Assembly: GCA_030591745.1 (NCBI GenBank)
Contig: JAUVAM010000336.1
Coordinates: 1 to 5,274, forward strand
Length of the DNA: 5,274 nucleotides
From: Deltaproteobacteria bacterium
Lineage (GTDB): Bacteria > Myxococcota > B64-G9
Direction of reading: 5' to 3'
Positions 1-5,274 of the stretch are shown piece after piece. A program made the position numbers and the translations under genes. Numbering within the stretch: position 1 is the stretch's first letter; each line of letters opens with the position of its first letter. Under the pieces are notes generated by a model that had not been told where the DNA came from, ran no database searches, and was given only the letters and a program-made list of their open reading frames with translations.

Positions 1-4
1 CGGC

Positions 5-1234
5 ATGAGCCCGGAAGAAAAGCACACCATCGATTACATCAACCAAAAGGTGGCTTCGGCGGCTTCCGTGGATGAGTTGATGCACTTTTTTTATGACGCC
101 ACCCGGTCGCTTTTCCCGTGTGACCGCAAGAGCCAGGCCATTGTCGAAGAGCAGGGGCGTAGGGCGGTAGCGTTTTGGACTCGTAGCGAAATTGCCGAGA
201 GCCGGCTGACCAAGGGTTTTACCGGCGACATCGGCGGTAGCTCGCTTGAGGATGTGGTGCGCGAGGGGCGGCCGAGGCTCATTGGTGACCTGGAGGCCTA
301 CCTCGAAGATAAACCCGAAAGTGAATCCAGCCGATTGTTGGTGGCCGAGGGTCTGCGCTCCAGCATGACCTGTCCCTTGATGCTGGAAGGGCGGGTGGTG
401 GCCCTCTTGTTCCGTTCCTCGGTCCAGAAGGGCGCATACCGAGAGGAACATGTGCGGAAGCATATGGCTCTGACGGAGCGGCTCGCTCAGGCTATGGAAA
501 AGGCCTATCGAATCGAACAGTTGGAATCGGCTAACCGGGCCTACATGGAGATGCTGGGTTTCGTGGCCCATGAGCTGAAAAGTCCCTTGGCTTCCTTGCA
601 GACCGTCGGACAGACCTTGCTGGATGGTTACGTGGGTGAGTTGAGTCCGGAACAAAAAGAAAAGATTGGTCGAATGAACGCCAAGGCCGAGGGTTTGTTG
701 GCGCTGGTGGGTGAGTACTTGAACCTGGCCTGGATCGAATCGGGTGAGATGGAGATTCAGGCCGTAGAAGGCCTGGACTTGGAAAAGGAAATATTTTCGC
801 CCGCCGTCGAGGATCTGGAGCCGCAATTGAATGAACGGGGAATGATTTTATCGGTTCGAGTCGAGCAAGGTCCCATTTCGCTTCGAGGTGATCCGAGTCT
901 TTTGGGTGTCGTTCTAAGAAATCTTTTGGGCAACGCCATCAAGTACGGCAAACCCGGCGGCAAGATCGAATTGGATGCCGTGCGCACGGATGAGGGCATA
1001 CTTATACGGGTCTATAATGAAGGACCGGGCTTCTCGCCCGAAGACCGTGATTTGCTCTTCAAGCGCTTCTCGCGCATCCGCAAGCCGGAGTTGATGAAGC
1101 AGAAGGGCACGGGGGTCGGTCTGTATGTGAGCTGGCGTATCGTGCAAGCCCATGGGGGGCGCATTTGGGCGGAAAGCGAGCCCAAGTCATGGGCCCGCTT
1201 TCACGTACTTCTGCGAGACAAGGTGCCTACTTGA
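5..1234 (+). CDS. GAF domain-containing sensor histidine kinase, soluble
   Basis: This is a cytoplasmic two-component sensor kinase that should autophosphorylate a histidine and pass the phosphate to a response regulator, which is not in this window. An N-terminal GAF-like sensor spans about residues 10-165. The dimerisation/phosphoacceptor helices span about 178-245, with the H-box HELKSPL and phospho-acceptor His189. The HATPase_c domain spans about 290-405, with N-box NLLGNAIKYG (Asn306, Asn310), G1-type box NEGPGF (338-343), F-box LFKRF (351-355) and G2 box GTGVGL (368-373). There is no transmembrane segment or signal peptide, so the signal is probably internal or relayed by a partner. 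The residue three after Glu190 is Ser, where the HisKA phosphatase motif usually has Thr or Asn. The frame is open to the window edge, so a start just upstream is possible, but the ATG at 5 fits the usual short lead into such GAF domains. The 3' end overlaps the convergent gene by 8 bp. Confidence 0.93.
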   Translation: MSPEEKHTIDYINQKVASAASVDELMHFFYDATRSLFPCDRKSQAIVEEQGRRAVAFWTRSEIAESRLTKGFTGDIGGSSLEDVVREGRPRLIGDLEAYLEDKPESESSRLLVAEGLRSSMTCPLMLEGRVVALLFRSSVQKGAYREEHVRKHMALTERLAQAMEKAYRIEQLESANRAYMEMLGFVAHELKSPLASLQTVGQTLLDGYVGELSPEQKEKIGRMNAKAEGLLALVGEYLNLAWIESGEMEIQAVEGLDLEKEIFSPAVEDLEPQLNERGMILSVRVEQGPISLRGDPSLLGVVLRNLLGNAIKYGKPGGKIELDAVRTDEGILIRVYNEGPGFSPEDRDLLFKRFSRIRKPELMKQKGTGVGLYVSWRIVQAHGGRIWAESEPKSWARFHVLLRDKVPT

Positions 1235-1643
1235 GGGCCTTGAGCACCATGATTAACTCGGAAGAGCTGATGCCTTCGATGCGGAATCCATTGGGGGTGA
1301 CCAGGGTCAAGCCGCCTCTGGGCCTGGGGGCTACCTTGGGTTTGCGGCCAGGCTTCTTCTTGCCGCGCACGGCTTTTTTCAGGGCCTGACGCTTGACGGC
1401 GGTTTTCTTCGTCGCTTTCTTTCGCCCGATCGTTTTGCCCGTCTTCTTTTCCCAAGAGTGGATCGTGATGTAGGGCACGCCTACGGTCTTGGCTGCATCC
1501 TGGGTGTTCTTACCCGCCGCGCGCGCGGTGTTGTATTTGGCCAGCAAGCGTTCTTTTTCTTTGGGTGTGTAGCGCTTGCCTTTTTTTGCATTGGCGGTTT
1601 TCTTGATCGATTTTTTGACGGCCTTCTTTTTGGCTGCGGGCAT
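1227..1643 (-). CDS. Lysine-rich histone-like protein with transposase-type HTH
   Basis: I do not recognise a named gene. The 138-residue product has 32 Lys and 10 Arg (about 30% basic). A basic N-terminal tail (1-24) of KKxA/KKS type resembles bacterial histone H1-like tails. A helix-turn-helix follows at about 26-66: a long first helix, then NTQDAAKTVGVPYITIHSWEKK, which looks like transposase or recombinase HTHs. A second basic linker (70-109) carries an AT-hook-like KKPGRKPK and an RPRG. The C-terminus ends in LTLVTPNGFRIEGIS plus a short helix, a pattern that recalls the C-terminal motif of IS66-type accessory proteins (family resemblance from memory). The likely role is sequence-aware or architectural DNA binding in the nucleoid. 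I chose the ATG at 1643 because GGAGGT at 1647-1652 precedes it and the basic tail starts there; an in-frame ATG at 1682 lies at the predicted transcription start. Domesticated transposon protein is an alternative reading. Confidence 0.87.
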   Translation of the reverse strand: MPAAKKKAVKKSIKKTANAKKGKRYTPKEKERLLAKYNTARAAGKNTQDAAKTVGVPYITIHSWEKKTGKTIGRKKATKKTAVKRQALKKAVRGKKKPGRKPKVAPRPRGGLTLVTPNGFRIEGISSSELIMVLKALK

Positions 1644-1646
1644 GAT

Positions 1647-1652
1647 ACCTCC
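1647..1652 (-). promoter_or_regulatory. Ribosome binding site fixing the start of the basic protein
   Basis: GGAGGT on the minus strand lies 3 bases before the ATG at 1643 (4 bases if counted from GGAGG). The spacing is short, but it is the only strong Shine-Dalgarno in the region, and it lies downstream of the alternative ATG at 1682. It therefore supports the 138-residue product over the 151-residue one. Confidence 0.75.
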
Positions 1653-1669
1653 AAATATGGGGAACAACG

Positions 1670-1700
1670 ATTCTATCGACAAACAATAGTATCGTATCGA
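1670..1700 (-). repeat. Imperfect direct repeat at the basic protein promoter
   Basis: Minus-strand TCGATACGAT (1691-1700) and TCGATAGAAT (1670-1679) share 8 of 10 bases and start 21 bp apart, two turns of B-DNA. Both are followed downstream by a TTGTT. The first copy runs into the -10 hexamer and the second covers the expected transcription start. It also sits in the 8-bp palindrome TATCGATA (1695-1702). The arrangement suits an operator, perhaps for autoregulation by the encoded HTH protein, which is inference. Confidence 0.4.
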
Positions 1701-1716
1701 TATAGGGAAATGTAAA
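1688..1716 (-). promoter_or_regulatory. Candidate sigma-70-type promoter of the basic protein gene
   Basis: On the minus strand, TTTACA (1711-1716, 5 of 6 to the -35 consensus) is followed after 17 bases by GATACT (1688-1693, 4 of 6 to the -10 consensus). Transcription would begin near 1681, giving a leader of about 38 bases before the ATG at 1643. It lies in the AT-rich gap just after the lipoprotein stop, so the basic protein can be expressed apart from the upstream lipoprotein operon. This is pattern matching only. Confidence 0.5.
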
Positions 1717-1731
1717 GCCTGGTATATATAA

Positions 1732-3678
1732 TTATTCGATGTCGTCCGTGGTGCGACCGTCGAAGTAGATCGGATCGAAGAAGCTCACGTCTTCATCCAG
1801 GCCTGCTGCCAGGATGCCGGACCAGGGTACGCGGCTGGTGGGTAGCCAGTAGTCAGGGGCGTAAAGGGTGCCCGTATTCAGGTAGACTTGGTTGGTGGAG
1901 TAGATCACGTTCAGATCACGATTGTAGGGCATTTCCGGTGACCCGAACTCCGAGAAGACTGCGTAGCGGTAATCCAAGCCTCCGGCACCCACGTCGTATC
2001 CACCCTGGGCGCTGAAATATTTGAAGCCCACCACGTCTTCGTGCCAGGTGTCGGACTCTAGCCCTGCGATATCGATGAAGGCCAGGAAGGTGACCGCGTG
2101 GCCCGTGCCGTTGGTGCGGTTCAAGTTGATGAAGTCGCCGGGTTTCATTTGCTCAAAGGGCACGGTCATGCCCATGCCGAAGTGGCGAAGTGCATCGGCC
2201 GTGCCGCCGGCGTTCAGCTCATGGTTGACCCAGATGTGGGCCTTCAGATCGTTCGAACCCAGGCGCGAGAAGGATCGCAGAGGCAGGTAGGTCCAGATGC
2301 CGGTGTCTCCCGTGTCGTCTTCATAGATCTGCATGGCGGTCAGGATGACTTCCAGGGTGGCGGCCACGCACATGGTTCGGGGTGGGTCGGTGGCTGTGAT
2401 GGTGCCCAAATCGCCGTAGGCGATATCATGGGTGAGTACGGCCGAGGCATAGCCCAGGATACCGTAACCATCGTATAGCCACTCCACCGCGGCTAAGATA
2501 TAGGGACGGAAACTTTGCTCGGCGGGTGCTTCCATGTGGCGCACCGCGACATCCAAAGTATAGGGTCCCACTCGAGGGGCACCGCCCCCGGCGTAGGTGT
2601 CGAGTACCAGGAAGTAATCGCCCGCGGTCAATTCGGCGTACACGCCCTTGTCCGAGCGCTCGATCAAGTCCAAAGGTTCGATATCGCCCAGGAGATGTAC
2701 GTCGATGTCCACGCCGTCTGGCTCCGGGCAGACCAACTCGGCGGTAAAGCGCACAGGTTGATCCAGGCGGAAGCTGTAGATGACCTCTGGCCCGGATTCG
2801 TCCAGTTCGTCGGGCGGGTAGGAGTCAAAGACATCCGAGGCGGCCAAGGATGTATCGCGGCTGTCGGTGTAGACATAGGGTACGGGAAGCGCCGTGTCCG
2901 GTTCGCCAAGGGGCACGGGGTCGGTCAAGGTACCGTTGTGTTGTCGGGCGAACTCCATCCGTAAAGTATAGGGTCCGGGCATTTCCGTGCCGTCCAATAC
3001 ATAGGTGTCCATGATGAAATAGTATCGACCCGGGGCCAAGAATTCGTCAAACTGATCGTTGGCCCGGCTGAGCAAGACCAGAGGCTCGACCGAGGTCAGA
3101 AGGTGCAAGTCCACGTCCACACCGTCGGGTTCCGGTGTCGCGATACGGGCGTTGACGGACATCTCTTGATCCAGATCGAACATGTAGACGAACTCGGGGC
3201 CCGATTCATCCAACTCGTCGGGCGGATAAGCATCGAAGCGATCCGAGGGGCCCTCTGTGGTGTCGCGGGCGTCGATATAGATATAGCGGTCTCCCTCCAC
3301 CGGGATGATGATGGGGTCGTCCACCGTGCCCAGGCCTTGCGTTTCTTCGCAAACATCCCCGATGCCGTCGTTGTCCGAGTCGGCCTGATCCGGGTTGTAG
3401 TCATTCGGGCAGTTGTCTTCGTCGTCGATTACGCCGTCGTCATCGGCGTCTAAGTCCACGCCCTCGCAGGCATCGCCGATGCCGTCGCCGTCCGTGTCGG
3501 CTTGATCAGGGTTGGACTCGCCCGGGCAGTTGTCTTCACTGTCGGCTACGCCGTCGCCGTCCCCGTCCGTCACGCAGACGCCGTCGACAAGCACTTGGCC
3601 GACCTGGCAGTTGGAGTCGCCGCATGCCGCACAAAGGCTCATGCTTAGGAGGAGGATGAGCAGCCGCTGTGTGGGCAT
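1732..3678 (-). CDS. Lipoprotein: TSP3 repeats, tandem PPC-like domains, papain-like C-terminus
   Basis: This is a 648-residue secreted lipoprotein. The signal peptide (1-18) ends in a CAAC lipobox with lipidated Cys19; Cys at -3 is a weaker match than usual. Two thrombospondin type-3 repeats (about 38-71 and 75-110) have the DxDGDGxxDxxDNCP pattern and should bind calcium. Two tandem beta-domains (about 117-243 and 249-379) end in motifs such as GRYYFIMDTY...GPYTL and GDYFLVLDTY...GPYTL, typical of bacterial pre-peptidase C-terminal (PPC) domains. The C-terminal part (about 391-610) has Cys437 in TMCVAA and His527 in NRTNGTGHAVTFL after KPGDFI, then YFSAQ at 554-558. This is the Cys...GD...GHxV layout of CHAP/NlpC-P60-type peptidases or amidases, so hydrolysis of peptide or peptidoglycan amide bonds is plausible but unproven. 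It is the second gene of a two-gene operon, 23 bp after the Cys-rich lipoprotein. The ATG at 3678 has only a weak AAGAG site (3685-3689). Confidence 0.9.
   Translation of the reverse strand: MPTQRLLILLLSMSLCAACGDSNCQVGQVLVDGVCVTDGDGDGVADSEDNCPGESNPDQADTDGDGIGDACEGVDLDADDDGVIDDEDNCPNDYNPDQADSDNDGIGDVCEETQGLGTVDDPIIIPVEGDRYIYIDARDTTEGPSDRFDAYPPDELDESGPEFVYMFDLDQEMSVNARIATPEPDGVDVDLHLLTSVEPLVLLSRANDQFDEFLAPGRYYFIMDTYVLDGTEMPGPYTLRMEFARQHNGTLTDPVPLGEPDTALPVPYVYTDSRDTSLAASDVFDSYPPDELDESGPEVIYSFRLDQPVRFTAELVCPEPDGVDIDVHLLGDIEPLDLIERSDKGVYAELTAGDYFLVLDTYAGGGAPRVGPYTLDVAVRHMEAPAEQSFRPYILAAVEWLYDGYGILGYASAVLTHDIAYGDLGTITATDPPRTMCVAATLEVILTAMQIYEDDTGDTGIWTYLPLRSFSRLGSNDLKAHIWVNHELNAGGTADALRHFGMGMTVPFEQMKPGDFINLNRTNGTGHAVTFLAFIDIAGLESDTWHEDVVGFKYFSAQGGYDVGAGGLDYRYAVFSEFGSPEMPYNRDLNVIYSTNQVYLNTGTLYAPDYWLPTSRVPWSGILAAGLDEDVSFFDPIYFDGRTTDDIE
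2542..3330 (-). repeat. Internal duplication: two PPC-like beta-domains
   Basis: Residues 117-243 (2950-3330) and 249-379 (2542-2934) of the lipoprotein are homologous copies. Matching landmarks are GT...DP at the start, DxRDT, YPPDELDESGPE (identical in both), PEPDGVD(V/I)D(L/V)HLL, EPL, PG/AGxYxxxxDTY and GPYTL. PPC domains are usually removable or adhesive C-terminal modules of secreted peptidases. Here they lie N-terminal to the putative catalytic domain, which is the less usual order. Confidence 0.75.
3349..3567 (-). repeat. Two thrombospondin type-3 repeats (117-bp tandem units)
   Basis: This segment encodes residues 38-110 of the 648-residue lipoprotein. The two units are offset by 117 bp (39 codons): the minus-strand complements of gatgccgtcg at 3361 and 3478 mark equivalent points. 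Each unit has Asp-rich calcium loops around an NCP and a closing C (DACEG and DVCEE). In known TSP3 proteins such loops bind Ca2+ and form a stiff stalk. Here they would space the PPC-like and hydrolase-like domains from the lipid anchor. Confidence 0.85.
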
Positions 3679-3701
3679 GGGTTACTCTTTTCTTTTCACC
3701 A

Positions 3702-5168
3702 TCAAGGATTGGGTACGTCGTCCAAGTGTGGCGTATGGGCCAACCAGGAACCATCCAGGGCGGCCGCGCGAATGATGTCGGCGCAGGAGGTTTCCGGATC
3801 GGGAAAGCGCATCATGCGGAAGTAAGTTCGGTCGGCCTGTGAGTGGATGGTGGATTGGCTGTTGGACTGGATCAAATCGGGTTTGGAGGCGTCGATGATG
3901 AGTTGCTCGTTGTCGATGGCGGCCAGCCCCTTGATGTGGTCTGCGTTGATGATTTCGCCGTCGTAAATCGCTTTCCATCGTTGCACATTGAAAATCTTGC
4001 CGCGCATGATGCCGTCCATCAGCGTGGTCATGCCCACGTTGCCGTCCTCGTCCTGGTCCCAGAATCGGACGTCGTTGGGATCGGCCAGGAAGGCGTCCCT
4101 GTCCGGCAAGGGACTGTTCATGGGATCGTCGATGACGCAACCGCGTACTTCCACGCTTTGGGTGGTCAGCCAGGGGCTGCCCGCGGTGCCGCTGGACAGT
4201 TCCACTTCACGTTCCAGGATGCCAAGGGATTTGACATAGCGGGCCGTGATGATCATCCAGCCCAAATCGTTGAAATCCTCGTCGCTGTCGATGAAGTTGA
4301 TGAGCTGTAAGTCACAGAGTTTCTCGGTGATTTTGAGTTTGTTGCCCTCTTCGTGGCTCACCTTGACCAGAAATATGTTGGCCGAATAGGTGTTTTGGTA
4401 GCCGATGATGGGCACCTCGGTCACCACGCCGATCTCCATGCGCATGCCCCAGACGCCGGCGAAGTCGTGGGCCGGGCTGGACTCGGGGCCGGAGCCGAAG
4501 TCGATGGGCTCGCCGGTGGGCACGCAGGCACTCTCGGCACCGCCGGTGCAACGCGGGATGCCTGTTTTTGGATCAGGCGTTTTGTCGCAGTCGCAACGCC
4601 AGCCCCAACCCAGGGCCACGCAGTGGCTGTCTTGCTTACAGGAGGTGGGGGGCAATTCGCCCGGAGAGATCCATCGTTCCCAGCCGGTGAGCAGGCACTG
4701 GCCCACGGGGGTGCAAAGAAACTCAGTGTCCGGCACCATGGGATCGAAGGGCGTGCAGTCATTGTCGGAACCGCAGGCCTGCGAGCAGGTACCCACGCAG
4801 TCGCCGCCCAGGCTGCATTCGGAGGAATCACCGCATACGGCGCCACCGCTTGCGCAAACGCCGTTACAAAAGTGCCCCTCTTCGCAATCCGCGTGGGCGT
4901 TGCATTCCGTGCCGCCGCCCTGTTCGACGCAATCGCCGAAGGGGTTGCAAAGCGTGTTTTCGGCCACCAGGTGGCAGTCAGGCGTCAAGCGGCATTCCGC
5001 CCAGCACAGTGCTTCCTCTGTACAAAAACGGCCCGGACCACAATCGAAGTAACCCGCGCAGCTTTGATAGCCCAGTTCGTCCAGTTCATAGGGCTCGCCA
5101 TGGGTTGAGTCACAGGCCACAGCCAGAAAGATCAAGCAGAGAGAGAAATAAACAGCGACGGCTCGCAT
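3702..5168 (-). CDS. Cys-rich lipoprotein with C-terminal beta-domains
   Basis: I do not recognise a named gene. The 488-residue product has a signal peptide ending in LAVAC, with lipidated Cys19 and Asp at +2. Residues 37-215 hold 26 cysteines, mostly as C-x5-C or C-x5-C-x5-C units separated by variable linkers, as in many myxobacterial surface lipoproteins and loosely like Dickkopf or EGF-type disulfide modules. An even count fits 13 disulfides and a periplasmic or surface location. Residues about 234-325 (FAGVWGMRM...GVVTEVPIIGYQNTYSANIFLVKV) look like a beta-barrel-like domain, and about 337-455 holds a second domain with an EF-hand-like loop DQDEDGNVGMTT (371-382), Thr replacing the usual Glu at position 12. 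This layout recalls uncharacterised myxobacterial lipoproteins carrying a D-x-D-x-DG-xxG-x-T motif. No catalytic motif is seen. The start is the ATG at 5168 with AAAGGA (5179-5184) 10 bases upstream. First gene of the operon. Confidence 0.88.
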   Translation of the reverse strand: MRAVAVYFSLCLIFLAVACDSTHGEPYELDELGYQSCAGYFDCGPGRFCTEEALCWAECRLTPDCHLVAENTLCNPFGDCVEQGGGTECNAHADCEEGHFCNGVCASGGAVCGDSSECSLGGDCVGTCSQACGSDNDCTPFDPMVPDTEFLCTPVGQCLLTGWERWISPGELPPTSCKQDSHCVALGWGWRCDCDKTPDPKTGIPRCTGGAESACVPTGEPIDFGSGPESSPAHDFAGVWGMRMEIGVVTEVPIIGYQNTYSANIFLVKVSHEEGNKLKITEKLCDLQLINFIDSDEDFNDLGWMIITARYVKSLGILEREVELSSGTAGSPWLTTQSVEVRGCVIDDPMNSPLPDRDAFLADPNDVRFWDQDEDGNVGMTTLMDGIMRGKIFNVQRWKAIYDGEIINADHIKGLAAIDNEQLIIDASKPDLIQSNSQSTIHSQADRTYFRMMRFPDPETSCADIIRAAALDGSWLAHTPHLDDVPNP

Positions 5169-5198
5169 GGATTTGTTTTCCTTTGCTTGTGTCCCTTC

Positions 5199-5228
5199 TT
5201 TCTAGCTGATTTATTGGGTATTAATCAA
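5199..5228 (-). promoter_or_regulatory. Possible promoter of the lipoprotein operon
   Basis: Minus-strand TTGATT (5223-5228) and TAGAAA (5199-5204) are separated by 18 bases, each 4 of 6 to sigma-70 consensus. Transcription would start around 5190, leaving a short leader to the ATG at 5168. It is weak by sequence, and an activated or alternative-sigma promoter, or read-through from an upstream gene, is equally possible. Confidence 0.27.
5207..5227. promoter_or_regulatory. Near-perfect dyad overlapping the possible -35 region
   Basis: Plus-strand TGATTTAT (5207-5214) and ATTAATCA (5220-5227) are inverted copies with one mismatched pair, around a 5-base centre TGGGT. The size and symmetry suit an operator for a dimeric regulator of the lipoprotein operon. 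It is AT-rich and lacks a following T-run, so it is a poor intrinsic terminator. Confidence 0.35.
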
Positions 5229-5274
5229 GGAGTGGCCTCTTGTCGTCGAAAAACGATTCCCATGTTCCCGATGA
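5221..5274 (-). CDS. Possible C-terminal end of an upstream gene (partial)
   Basis: A reading frame runs in from the window edge for 17 codons and stops at TAA (5221-5223). Its peptide ends in GTWESFFDDKRPLLD. The W-x-x-FF pattern vaguely recalls tails of small VapB/MazE-like antitoxins, but that is only an impression. If real, the lipoprotein operon starts 52 bases after this gene and may be co-transcribed with it. An open frame of this length is not significant by chance alone. A competing plus-strand candidate is a TTG at 5240 preceded by AAGGAG (5227-5232), with the frame open to the edge. Confidence 0.27.
   Translation of the reverse strand, partial: SSGTWESFFDDKRPLLD

Noticed and set aside
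1644..1682. Longer start (ATG at 1682) for the basic protein
   Set aside because: It would fall at the predicted transcription start, has no ribosome site, and adds a non-basic 13-residue lead. GGAGGT sits next to the ATG at 1643.
1458..1715. Plus-strand frame resembling a hydrophobic membrane peptide
   Set aside because: The Phe/Leu-rich stretch is the reverse complement of Lys codons in the basic protein gene, a common artefact.
1717..1731. Terminator for the lipoprotein operon after the stop at 1732
   Set aside because: The sequence is an alternating AT run without a GC-rich stem or T-tract, so no intrinsic terminator can be supported.
2098..2964. Plus-strand open frames of 126 and 149 codons
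   Set aside because: Both are antisense to the PPC-like and hydrolase-like parts of the lipoprotein, have no convincing domain, and the coding evidence on the minus strand is much stronger.
4353..5108. Long plus-strand open frame (251 codons)
   Set aside because: It is antisense to the Cys-rich lipoprotein, whose signal peptide, lipobox and Cys rhythm show the real strand. The frame is Ala/Gly/His-rich with no recognisable motif.
5262..5274. Plus-strand ATG near the window end
   Set aside because: No ribosome binding site precedes it and only four codons are visible.

Overview
The window reads as chromosome of a deltaproteobacterial-type Gram-negative bacterium, most likely Myxococcota or Bradymonadota. 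This is inferred from style, not from a marker gene. The pointers are two large secreted lipoproteins, one built from thrombospondin type-3 repeats and one with a long Cys-rich head, a soluble GAF histidine kinase, and a lysine-rich histone-like DNA-binding protein. Coding density is high and no gene-free stretch exceeds about 110 bases. I see no rRNA, tRNA, CRISPR array, insertion sequence or phage gene.

Layout. (1) Positions 5-1234, plus strand: a cytoplasmic GAF-HisKA-HATPase sensor kinase with all the core ATP-binding boxes. (2) Positions 1227-1643, minus strand: a 138-residue very basic protein with a transposase-type helix-turn-helix. Its stop overlaps the kinase stop by 8 bp, tail to tail. 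(3) Positions 1644-1731: an AT-rich gap with a good candidate promoter and a 21-bp-spaced direct repeat in front of the basic protein. (4) Positions 1732-3678, minus strand: a 648-residue lipoprotein with two TSP3 repeats, two tandem PPC-like beta-domains and a C-terminal Cys/His papain-like (CHAP/NlpC-like) domain. (5) Positions 3702-5168, minus strand: a 488-residue lipoprotein with 26 cysteines in a strict C-x5-C rhythm, then uncharacterised beta-type domains and an EF-hand-like Asp loop. (6) Positions 5169-5274: an intergenic stretch with a possible promoter, a near-perfect dyad and possible edges of further genes.

The two lipoproteins are 23 bp apart on one strand and almost certainly co-transcribed, the Cys-rich one first. 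Both carry a signal peptide with a lipobox, and both carry Asp-rich motifs of calcium-binding type. A shared role at the cell surface or periplasm, with the 648-residue protein supplying a possible hydrolase, is a reasonable inference. The kinase and the basic protein point towards each other and nothing in the sequence links them functionally to the lipoprotein pair.
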